Assembly (NCBI RefSeq): GCF_003144245.1
Contig: NW_020289984.1
Span: 434,001 to 498,000, forward strand
Reading direction: 5' to 3'
From: Jaminaea rosea
Lineage: Eukaryota > Basidiomycota > Exobasidiomycetes > Microstromatales
DNA length: 64,000 nt
Shown: piece after piece, positions 29,891-39,442 of the stretch
Numbering within the stretch: position 1 is the first letter of the stretch
Layout of the letters: each line of letters opens with the position of its first letter
Program-made: the position numbers and the translations under genes
The notes under the pieces: model-generated
Database searches by the model: none
Told to the model about the DNA's origin: nothing
What the model saw: the letters and a program-made list of their open reading frames with translations, nothing else

Positions 29891-32872
29891 ATGGCTTCGA
29901 CTCGTGCAGCTAGAGCAGCTCAATGCATCCAGTCCACAGCGGGCCCATCCAATTACTGGATGCGCTCCGCCTCGACGTCGACTGTCAAGAGGACTATGAC
30001 CAACCAGCAGGAGCGTGCCATTCGTTTGAGGTCCATGGCAAAGAGACAAGGTCAAGACTCGGATTCACCTACGCCTACGCCTCCTTCGTCATCTGCTAGC
30101 AACCCTCCAAGAGGTTCTCGTGCCCGCGAACGTCACTTTGAAGCCCATCGTCACCTTCGCCATTCCGATCGTGAAGATGTGTTCCTCCTCTCGCAAGACC
30201 TCTTTAAGCTCAAACGCCAAGTGCTGCGCTTCGATGATGATCGCAAGGGAATGTCCCCTCTCGACGCCTACTCAAAAGCCTCAGCACTCATAGAGGAAGT
30301 AGCATCGAAGGTGACTATGCACACCATCATCTACAACCAGATCATCGACTTGGCTGCACGAGCGGGAAAGGGCCAGCTCGTTATGGATCTGTGGACAGAT
30401 ATGAAGAAGAGGGGCGTGTGGCCAAATGTGGCTACCTTTACCACCATCTTCAGCGGCTTCTATCGTAACGATATTGATCCGCGTAAAGCAACGTCCCTCG
30501 TGAGACGGCTGGACGCCATCTTCGCAGAGTTCGATAGTCTCAGGGAGGAAGCCCTTGGCGGTATGCCCACGCCGGCGACGCCAATTGCCCAACGCCATAG
30601 ACGTCGGGCGAAGGGCAGCGAGGAGCAGGCAGAGAACGACGAAGACAACGACGAAGAAAGGTCTGATAACCGTATCGGGTACCGTCGTGCCCTCATTCGC
30701 AAACTGCGAGAACACCCCACGGACATCAATGCCGTCCTCGCCACCTACATCCGCCTCATGGTCAAGATCGATCGCCCCGAGGCAGCGTGGTCTATCCTCG
30801 ATCGCATGTCACGCTCGTGGGACATTAACTCGGACGGCTATCCACGCATGACCAAACAGGTAGCCGGAGCATGGATGAACGCCATCGCCACGACGCATTC
30901 CAAGCTCTTGACTGGGGATAAGGAGCTACCCCCCGTCGAGGCGGAGAGGGTCGTTACGCTCTGGACGCGCTGGCGCGAGATGATCATGGGGCATGCGGAC
31001 GAGGTCGTCGAGAGATATACGACTGCCTTCAGCAAGCAGGAGAAGGAAGCAATTGTAGCAGAGTGGAGATTGACCATCCCCTCCAGCCGGCAGATCGTCG
31101 ACGTCATGGAGCTGGCAGCCAAGTCTCGCTCACCACGGCTATGTGACGTGGCCATGCAGGCCTTGATAGACTTTACCAACCTGCCCCTACCCGAAAGCAT
31201 GGAGACCCGTCGTCGCCTGCCGCAAGGCCCGCAGTCACCGCAATTGCGTGACCCGGAGCATCCGCTCTACATGCTCTGCAACTTTCCCGTCGAAAGTCCA
31301 CAGGCGGACATAGACCGGAACAAGGGGCGCACCGACCAGGAGCGGGCGAGACGGGCCAAGACCAGTCAGTGGCGAGAGGAGCCCGAGGTGTGGGATCACG
31401 AAGCTGGCTGGCTGGCCGAAACGCAAAAGCTCTTCACGGGCTCTACCAATTTTGAGTGGTCTAACATCAATCTAGGCTGGTTGCTCATTCATTTGCAGAA
31501 GGCGATGCATCGCAGCACTATGCCAGATGCAGAGCAGGTGGTCTACACGATCCTCAGCTCTGCGGCCGAGTCCAGCCTGGCAGCTCTGCCCGCCTCGGTA
31601 CGCGAGAAAGCTGCGGCCACCCCCCTCGGATACGGGGGGCTCTACAACCGCATCAATCGTCGACTCCTGGACCGCACCTGCCTTACCTCCCACGCCGCCT
31701 GGGGTGCAGCCCTGCATGGCGTCTCTCTCCTCCCCTCACCACTCTCCGTGGTACGCTCAACCCGCTCCACCTTGGTCACAATGCGACGCCTCTACCAATG
31801 CGGGCTCACCCCGACCCCGCCAGACGAGCTTCACTACAAGCGGGCAATGATGGCTGTAAGCCGACAGGCGCGTTACGTAGGCGGGCAAGAGACGCTTGCG
31901 AACCAGGGACAAATTGGACAGTGGTGGCTTGAGGATCGATTGGAGGCTGCAAAGACAACAAGCGTCGATGCGAGACACGGCTGGATGCCGTGGGCGGAGA
32001 CGAATGGCGCTCTCTTCGCTGATGCAGTCAGGAGAGTGCACGCCATCGTGGCAGGGGCGGAGCGTAGAGCTGCGGCGCTCAATAAGCACGACCGCGCTCG
32101 TCGCGACACGCGAAAGCAGGATGACTTCTCGCGCCGCCTCTCTTCGGACGGAATCATTCGATCAGAAGGTGGCGAACCTCGTCCACGCATCGAAACCCTC
32201 TTCTCCTCTCCATCCTGCAGCCTCTCCTCCCCTCTTCCTCCGGGAAATGAAGCAAAGACCCTCGTCGTCAACGCGCTCAAACTGTGGCGCTCCTCCTTGA
32301 CGCAGAAGCCGGAAGATGCGTACAACCCCTATCCTTATTTGGACGAGGTGCCCTTCCCCAAGGCGAGCATGTTGGCAGACCCTGCGCCCTCAGAGGCCAA
32401 CTATCGTAGCACGACCACGTCCATCTCCCAGGCTGGGGCGGAGGCTCGCGGAGCGGGGGAGAGGGACCGCAAGCCCCGATTTGTGATGCCTGATGTTCGA
32501 GTCTGGACCAAGATGGCACGCGACTTTGATGCTTTGCTGCGCATTGCGCTTGATACTGGGGCGCAGGGCGTGCAGGTGTTGCCGCGCGAGGAGGTCGAGT
32601 GGTTGAAGGAGATGAAGGTCCGCGTAAGAGAGTTTATGGATGCTGTTGAGAAGGCGCAAGGTGTTCAGAAGAGTGAAGCGGAAGTGCAAGAGGAGAAGGC
32701 CTTCATACAGCGACAGCGTAGGGCTGGTGTGCCGCTTGTGAGAGATCATGATAGGGAGCGAAGGGTGAGGAAGGAAGGGAGGAGGCGAAGCCAGTCGAAA
32801 ACGCTTGCTCCGGCTTGGAGGAAGGCGCAGGGTTCGATGAAAGAGGGGCAGGCGAGGGAGACAAGGAGATGA
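29891..32872 (+). CDS. Pentatricopeptide-repeat protein, probably mitochondrial
   Basis: Single-exon gene for 993 residues. The N-terminus (MASTRAARAAQCI...YWMRSASTSTVKR) is rich in Arg/Ser/Ala and lacks acids, like a mitochondrial presequence. A clear PPR helix pair is TIIYNQIIDLAARAGK then LVMDLWTDMKKRGVWPNVATFTTIFSGF (about 140-190). A further possible repeat is NAVLATYIRLMVKIDRPEAAWSILDRM. The rest is helical with basic C-terminal coiled-coil-like segments. Fungal PPR proteins usually bind organellar RNA for maturation, translation or mitoribosome assembly; the specific target cannot be read here. Its last about 170 bases lie antisense to the predicted 3' end of the neighbouring peptidase gene. 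Confidence 0.8.
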   Translation: MASTRAARAAQCIQSTAGPSNYWMRSASTSTVKRTMTNQQERAIRLRSMAKRQGQDSDSPTPTPPSSSASNPPRGSRARERHFEAHRHLRHSDREDVFLLSQDLFKLKRQVLRFDDDRKGMSPLDAYSKASALIEEVASKVTMHTIIYNQIIDLAARAGKGQLVMDLWTDMKKRGVWPNVATFTTIFSGFYRNDIDPRKATSLVRRLDAIFAEFDSLREEALGGMPTPATPIAQRHRRRAKGSEEQAENDEDNDEERSDNRIGYRRALIRKLREHPTDINAVLATYIRLMVKIDRPEAAWSILDRMSRSWDINSDGYPRMTKQVAGAWMNAIATTHSKLLTGDKELPPVEAERVVTLWTRWREMIMGHADEVVERYTTAFSKQEKEAIVAEWRLTIPSSRQIVDVMELAAKSRSPRLCDVAMQALIDFTNLPLPESMETRRRLPQGPQSPQLRDPEHPLYMLCNFPVESPQADIDRNKGRTDQERARRAKTSQWREEPEVWDHEAGWLAETQKLFTGSTNFEWSNINLGWLLIHLQKAMHRSTMPDAEQVVYTILSSAAESSLAALPASVREKAAATPLGYGGLYNRINRRLLDRTCLTSHAAWGAALHGVSLLPSPLSVVRSTRSTLVTMRRLYQCGLTPTPPDELHYKRAMMAVSRQARYVGGQETLANQGQIGQWWLEDRLEAAKTTSVDARHGWMPWAETNGALFADAVRRVHAIVAGAERRAAALNKHDRARRDTRKQDDFSRRLSSDGIIRSEGGEPRPRIETLFSSPSCSLSSPLPPGNEAKTLVVNALKLWRSSLTQKPEDAYNPYPYLDEVPFPKASMLADPAPSEANYRSTTTSISQAGAEARGAGERDRKPRFVMPDVRVWTKMARDFDALLRIALDTGAQGVQVLPREEVEWLKEMKVRVREFMDAVEKAQGVQKSEAEVQEEKAFIQRQRRAGVPLVRDHDRERRVRKEGRRRSQSKTLAPAWRKAQGSMKEGQARETRR

Positions 32873-35282
32873 TACGATGCGGGTGCATGGAAAGCATATA
32901 ATACCATTCAGCTCTACGAGCCATTTTAAGCAAGCACAAATTGCCCAGCATCGGGCTGTACCCCTCTCTGCACCTGCTCCTCCCCTGATCGGCTTCGGCC
33001 TTGCTCGCTCCCTTGCCGATCCACTTGTCCACCCAACCGAACACCTCGCGATGCCACCTCAGACTGGATCGCGCATCCAGGACCCAATGTCCCTCCCTCT
33101 CCATGGACACCAACCTCGTGGGCACACCCTTGCGTCTCAGTGCATTGAATACGCTTACGCCATTATCAGGCGTCAATCGCCAATCCTTGGCCCCATGCAC
33201 GATCAGCTGCGGCGTCTTCCAATTTGCGATATGGTTCGAAGGTGACCACTGATCATAGCTAGTCTGACTTGCTCCAGTAGACCAAGGCAAGCCCCCAAAT
33301 TCGGATTCGGGGAAATAGAGCTCGTCTCCCGAGTACCAGCTGGCCGTAGTGTCAAAGACACCGTCGTGGCATACGAGGGCCTTGAACAATTCGTCATTGT
33401 TGTGGCCCTGCAGCCAATTGATCATGTACCCTCCATAGCTCGCACCTGCGGCTGCCACGCGCGATGCGTCGATCTTGTGCGCTTCACGATGCAGAACGTG
33501 GTGCACACCCGCCAGAATGTCACGGTAGGCTTGCCCACCCCAGTCTCCTAGGATTCCGCGGGTCAGCTTGGCGCCAAACCCGCTCGAGCCGGTGGGGTTG
33601 AGCGTTGCGACTAGGTAGCCTTGAGCGGCGAATACCTCGGGATTCCAGCGAGTCGACCAGCTGTCAACCCAAGCACCCTCGGGACCGCCGTGGATGAGGA
33701 TCAGGACGGGCCACTTGGCGTCCTTGCCTTTGAGGGAGGAGTCGTCATAGCCGGGTGGCGTGTGGATCCAACCCCATCTCTGCTCCCCTTCGACGTCAGG
33801 CGCAGGATAGTGAAATGCCTCAGGCTCCTTGCTTGGCCATGCTACATCGCTCAGCGACCCTTGCGTGCTGTACGTCGTCAAGCGGTAGGATGAACCTCTA
33901 TCATGGGAGTGCACGTACACCTCCGACACGCTGCGGAGCGAAGAGGCCACAAATAGGGACATGTCCCCATCCTCAGTGGCTGACTCAAAGTGGGATATAG
34001 AGCCGGTCTTCAGGTCGGGCGTCTTGATCAGTGACGGTTCAGATGGAAGCGGCGAGGCAAATGGGTCCACTTCGTAGACCTTGTCGCGTTGGTAGTCTTC
34101 GGTAAGAAGGTAGATCTTTGAGCCTGTGGCAGACCATGAGAGGCCGGAGGGAGACCGGTCCCAATTGGCCAAGATGGAACGCTGCTTCTTCGCGGCAACG
34201 TCGTAGATCTGTAAGACGTTGCGGTCGCTCTCGTACCCATCCTCTGCCATCTGTAGCCAGGCAATGTGGGCTCCATCAGGGGAGAAGCGAGGAGAAGTGA
34301 CAGCGCCGTGCTCCTCATCTGGAGTGAGCTTGTGCAGCTCACCAGGCGATTCGAAGTTGACTGCGAAGACTTCGCCGCGCGTATGCCATGCTTCGGGCAG
34401 GTCTGGGGACTTTGTGACGAAGACGACGCCCGATTCGTGGAGGTCCCAGTGGTCTGAACCGCCAGAGGGGGCAATGGGTGTGGAGACCTTCGTACCTTCG
34501 AGAAGGTTGACAGGGGCAGCAGTGTCCTTGCTGAGCATCCAGCCTGGGGCTTCAGCCTTGGAGAGGGTGAGAGAGAACAGATTGGAGCGTTTTCCAGGTC
34601 GCTCCCACGAGTCCCAGTGACGGAAGAAGGCGCTGCAGCGATAGCGAAGGGCAGTGAGACATGAGCTTGTGCTGCTCGCTGATCACGACGATGCGGCGCT
34701 CACTCACCCATTGTCCCCATCATAAGCCTTGACTCGCTCCCACTCCTCTTCATGCTCCTGACTCTCCACCTTCTTGACCCCCTCAAGCGTTCCATCGCTG
34801 TACACCTCGGCGGCGAAGACGAGTTTACGCTCCCTCCCACTCGCAACCACGCGCAAGGAGTCATCAGCAATTGGAGCGGGAAGGTCGAGTAGCTTGTCTG
34901 GCTTGTCGAGGTTGGAAAGACTTGCTGCATACAGAGCAGAGTCATTGGCGTAGACGAGATGTTCATCATCGATCCACGCCGCATGCGCTATACCAGACAG
35001 GATGGCAGCTGGTTTGGTTTGTGGCTGATAGGTTGCGTCTTGGAGTTGAGCTGCAGCCGGGACCTTGATGATGTGCACCTCCTTCTTGGACTTGGCCCCC
35101 TGGTCCAGACTCGAGTAAGCGACAGGGAAGGTCAAGTGCTTCTTGCCCGGCGAGAGGGAGAAGTCATGCGCCGTCTTAGGGGCGAGGATGAGCGCCTCGG
35201 GAGTGAGGGGATGCTGTTTCGCCGCCATGACGGTGGTAGCTGCGGTAGCCGCGAGAGCGGCTGTCGCGGCCAAGAGCCTCAT
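32703..35282 (-). CDS. Secreted S9 prolyl-oligopeptidase (dipeptidyl-peptidase 5-like)
   Basis: Serine peptidase of clan SC, family S9C. Exons 35282-34708 and 34632-32703 give 834 residues. The N-terminus MRLLAATAALAATAATTVMA is a secretion signal. A beta-propeller region (repeats such as SPRFSPDGAHIAWLQ, GLSWSATGSKIYLLTEDY) precedes the alpha/beta-hydrolase domain. That domain has LILIHGGPEGAW, nucleophile GASYGGY (Ser590), acid HGAKDWRLTP (Asp675) and REGHWV (His707). The hydrolase domain should end near residue 733 (FGWVDKWIGK). About 100 further residues are low-complexity and unlike the family, and overlap the PPR gene antisense. A missed intron or an earlier stop in the real transcript is likely there. 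Confidence 0.9.
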
Positions 35283-35606
35283 GATGGCTTAGTGGGAAAG
35301 CGAAGGGGGCCGGTGAGGATGAGGAGAGCAAGAAGAGGGAGAATGGAAAGCAACCTGAGGCCAGTCAGTCAGTCAGTCACCAAGGGCCGAGAGTCCATCG
35401 ATCGACTAATTGCCCGCTCTTGCCGCTTCGTGGTGGCCTGTGCGCCAGCGAGCCAGAGCCACGCGACCCGTCGTGGTCCGCTCGTCCAACAGTCAACTCC
35501 ACACTCGGGCCCAGGAGCAGCAAGGCACAAGGCACACACAGCCCCAGATCCGCATCTCGCTCCGCTTCTCGTCCTTCCTTTCCTTACCATCACACCCGAC
35601 ACTACC
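35283..35606. promoter_or_regulatory. Divergent promoter between S9 peptidase and GST-like gene
   Basis: A 324-bp head-to-head spacer. It contains a (CAGT)4 microsatellite at 35362-35379. Nothing else was recognised. Confidence 0.4.
35362..35379. repeat. (CAGT)n tetranucleotide run
   Basis: Four tandem CAGT units plus a partial copy in the divergent promoter. Confidence 0.65.
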
Positions 35607-36752
35607 ATGACCTCTGCCACTCCGCAAAGCAAAGCAGTCCTCTACTCCTTTCCCGGCAGCGTCTGGGCCTCAGTCCCTCGCCTCTGTCTAGTAGAAAAGG
35701 GCTACGAGGCTCACGACGTCGAAATCAAGACGGTCAATCTCCTTCTGGGCGAGAACTTCTCCCCGGCCTACCTTCGTATCAACCCTAAAGCCACTCTGCC
35801 CACCTTGGTCGTCCCGCTCGCAGAGACCATGTCCAGCGAAATGGATACCAAGTTCCGCGCAATCACCAGCACGAGGGAGGTGCTCAAGTTCCTCGACCAG
35901 AGCCGCAGCGCGCATATTCTCGATCAACGCGGGGAGAATGCTACGGCTAACCCCGCGCCTGTGCTCGCGCCTGCCACGGTCGAGGGGAATGCCATTGCGG
36001 AGAAGTTCTTGGAGATGGTTCATGGCATGGAAGCGGACCCCAACTTCTTGCTGCTGGCGGCAAAGAGTCCCGAAGATGTCAAGAAGCAAGCGGGCGCGAT
36101 GCAGGGGACTTTTGTGAAGAATCGGTGAGCACACGACGAATGGACTCCGTATCTCGCACTGAGCTCCAACTGATTCATAGTCGCCCCTTTCCTCCCTCGC
36201 CGCCGCAGCCATGCCGCCCTTCAGAAGTACCGCAGCGAAGCAGCCTCCTCTTCCTCATCAACAGAGAACCCGCGCACGCAACAACAGTCGGCCGCCCTCA
36301 TCAAGTGGTACGACGACAAGCTTGCCGAGGAGAAGCCTCTCGTCGATGCATACATTCGCGGTGATGCACAAGCCATCGCTGGGCTGGCCGCAGCAGGGCA
36401 AAAGGCATGGCAACACGTCCCCGTCGTCCTGGATGCGATTGAGGCCGAGCTGGCGGGGCAGGGCGCCGCTGCTGGAGACTCAGCAGCAGCCGCAGCGAGT
36501 GGAAGTGCCGGTGGTCCCTACCTGCTGGGTGGGCAGCTGAGCCTCGTCGATTTGCATGTGGGCGCGTGGCTGGCACGCATCCTCGCTGTTGCTGAGGGCA
36601 TGGCTGGCGGAGCAAAGGGCATCGACGCACTGAAGCAGATCTTGGCGCAGGAGAGCGGCAACAAGGGTGTGGGGGCGAGAACAGAGGCATACTGGAAGGC
36701 ATTGATGGGTCGACCTTCCTTCCAGGAGGTATACAAGGATGGGCTGCACTGA
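35607..36752 (+). CDS. Glutathione S-transferase-like protein
   Basis: Exons 35607-36124 and 36209-36752 join through CG/C to give 353 residues. The N-terminal half reads as a thioredoxin fold (VLYSFPGSVWASVPRLCLVEKGYEAHDVEIKTV, then INPKATLPTLVVPL). The C-terminal half is helical and ends with the GST-C pattern GGPYLLGGQLSLVDLHVGAWLARIL. GSTs conjugate glutathione or act as cytosolic thiol-dependent isomerases; the substrate cannot be inferred. It is longer than a standard 210-250 residue GST because of inserts near 100-130, a Ser/Gln linker at the splice site and an Ala-rich loop. The conserved cis-Pro (TLPTL) is present. Divergence from classic GSTs leaves the enzymatic role uncertain. Confidence 0.8.
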
Positions 36753-36860
36753 AGCAGAGCGAGGGTACTTTGACTCAGAGGAAGACGGAGGGGTGTACGT
36801 GAACATGAAGAGGGAAAAGTAATGAAGGATATTATACATGCCGCCGCGGATCCAGCTCGT

Positions 36861-39154
36861 CTAGTCCTCGGACGTCATGTCGATGAACCAGTCTTCCTCT
36901 CCCCCAGGTCTCATCCAGGAGCGACGCCGAGCAGGGCGAACGGGCCCAGACTCGGTAGAGTCCCCGTCTTCGTCCGCGTCCCTCATCTTCGCGTCTTCCT
37001 CGCCCTCCCCCTGCATCTCCATCACGCCAGCAGACGTATCCCTACTGCTCGCCTCCCCACTTCCCGACGCTCCACGACTACTGCCCGCAATCCCGCTCCC
37101 TGTACCACTAGCGCTTCCACTCGCCCCCTCGCCTCCCCTCGACTCCAGCGCAGCCTTACTCTCACTCTCGGCCGCCTCCTGCTTAGCAGCAGCATATTGC
37201 GCGGCTCCCTCCGTCTGAGCCTCATCGAACATGATCCCCACACATCCCGCTTCACCACAGTAGCATCTCTGGTAGATGACCTTGCCCTCCACCAGCGTGC
37301 TCCGTCTCATGTCCTCCAGTCGCCCCTTGATGCGCTCCGCCTCCTCTGCGTCGGGCGTCTCTTGATAGGAGAAACGCAGCTCCTCCCCCGCGGCTACGTC
37401 GCGGTTGGTGAAGAAACAGGCGCGCGGTCGCGCGAAGTCCAGGTCGGAGGAGAGCCAGACGTACTCCTGGTTGAGGTTGGGGGAGCAGGAGTGATTCAGG
37501 AAACGGGCAATGTTCCCGTAGAGACCGGCGTCGACGCTGAGGTAGGATTGTCTGGGCGGGCGAGCGAGAGGGAGAGGGTCAGCTTCATGGGGCTCATCAT
37601 GATGCGGTGGAAGACATATGCTCACCTCCCCTCATCAGTCTTCTCCCACAGCTTCATTACCGCCTCACGTTGCTCCTCGGTCTCCTGCGGCATGTCTGGG
37701 AAGGCACGCATTGCCATCCTCTTGGTCGCCACATCTTCGTGCCAGTAGTGCTCCAGATCGAGCACGTACGTCGTGCCTACCGTGCGCTCGTACACTTTGC
37801 CCCGTTGGTCCGCCTCGTCGTTTGTGCAGAGCTCACCGCCGTAGGCTGTAATGAACGTGCCCGCCGGTATGAAGTTGCGTGCACGCAGACCCCAGCCACA
37901 TTTTTGGGTCTTGAAGATTTCGAGGGGGACTGCAGGCGCGCGAGACGAGGAAGAAGAGGATGTGGTGAGCGGCTGCTTTGATGGAGTCGCGAGCCGCAGC
38001 GCACCTACCCTTGCGACCCTTCTGAGCGACGCGATTCGGGCAGTCCTCGCTACAGCCGCAGGCGTCTGTACACTCGAAGATGGAGAGGGCGTTGAAGCTG
38101 CGCACGAAGAGACGAGGTTCATCAAGTGTGAGCATGTCGCAGCAGCTGACAATCCTCCGCCTCCGCAGCGAAGCGCCACTCACCCGAGACACTCAGGCTT
38201 CAATCTTCCATCCTCGCCATACGCCATACTAGGTCCTTGCAGACCCAGATCAGGCTGGTCCCATGTCTGATCCACGAATAGATGCAACTTGGCACACTCG
38301 CACGTCTCGGGCCTACACTCCCCTCCGTCCACCCCACAGGAGCAACCCCTCCTCGTACCCTGCAAGTCTTCCACCTGCTTGTCCTCCCACCCATCATACG
38401 TGGATCGTTGACACCACCCACTGCCTGGTTGAGCACGTTTCGCGTCGATAGCAGCTACCTCACGTGAGGGTACGTAGGAGTCGCAATAGGCGAAATCCCA
38501 GGAGGGGGCCGGCTCATAGTCGACTTCGTTGCAGAGGGAGATATCCGTGCTGGAGGTGTCGTGCTCGTGGATGTAGGCGAGGAACATGCTAGCGTGACGG
38601 GCATCGGGAACAGTATTTGGCTTGGGAGCTTTGGGAGGTCGACGGCGTTGCTGCACTGTGGGGTCGGTGTGCTGTTCAACATTATTGGCCACTCCGCTGG
38701 CGTCATCTTCATCGTCGCTGCTTGCATAGGCTACAACTCCCCTCCCCCTCGACTTGGGAATACGAATACGATTCTCCAGAGCATCAATGTGGGCCAGATC
38801 TGGCATTCGACGAGCCGATGAGCGAACATGGGAGAGCTGAATGACCTCCTTGGAGTTGAAGCTGTACTCTTGCCTGCCTGGCTTGGGAGGTATAGGCACG
38901 GTAGGGGAGGATGAGGTCGAGGTCGAAGCAAACGCGCCGCTCATACCACCAGCAGCACGATCAGCAGCCTCAGCGTCTAGCTGTTGTACAGCAGCGGCCA
39001 ATCGTTGGTTTGCCTCAGCCGCATGACGCTTGGCGCGTCGACCGGTACCACTCCCTGGAGATGCTCCAGATGCTGACGCTCGAGGCATATTCGAGGGTCC
39101 AGCGAGGGAGACGAAGGAGAAGGAGGGAGGAGGAGTTGAAGGTGGGGCGGCCAT
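36861..39154 (-). CDS. SET-domain histone H3K9-type methyltransferase (Clr4/SUV39-like)
   Basis: Likely nuclear lysine methyltransferase for heterochromatic H3K9 methylation. Exons on the minus strand are 39154-38184, 38097-38009, 37929-37626 and 37551-36861, giving 684 residues. A cysteine-rich pre-SET spans GCSCGVDGGECRPETCECAK to FECTDACGCSEDC. The SET core has KCGWGLRARNFIPAGTFITAYGGEL, GLYGNIARFLNHSCSPNL and EELRFSYQ. Post-SET is CYCGEAGC. The SAM-binding NHS and catalytic Tyr are present. No chromodomain is visible in the Ser/Pro-rich N-terminal 200 residues, unlike Clr4. A Ser/Gly/Glu-rich C-terminal tail of about 120 residues follows post-SET. It is convergent with the GST-like gene (108 bp) and divergent with an MFS gene. 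Confidence 0.9.
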
Positions 39155-39442
39155 GTTGACGATCTGCGGCCCCTCGTCCCTAATGTGATCGGCAGAGAGG
39201 CAACAGCGGCTCGATATGGGGACAAAGAAGGTCTATTCCAGCTTGAGCGGCAGGGACGGAAAGGGAATCGAGGCCGACATTGGACAGGCGAGGACGAGCG
39301 GCAGATGCGGCGCAGGTGAGTGGATGTCGGGTGGAGAAGAGGGGCGGACGACGGAGATTTGGCATCAAGACCCTCGTCTTTCCACCTTTGCTTCACTCAT
39401 CCGCTCATCAAAGTGCGCAGCTCAGCATCAGCGCAAGATTGG
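39155..39442. promoter_or_regulatory. Divergent promoter between SET and MFS genes
   Basis: 288 bp. The MFS frame is open upstream to a further ATG at 39320, but the added 41 residues resemble no transporter N-terminus. Confidence 0.35.

Noticed and set aside
36822-37748. 308-codon plus-strand frame
   Set aside because: Mirror of the SET gene last exon, which carries strong family motifs.
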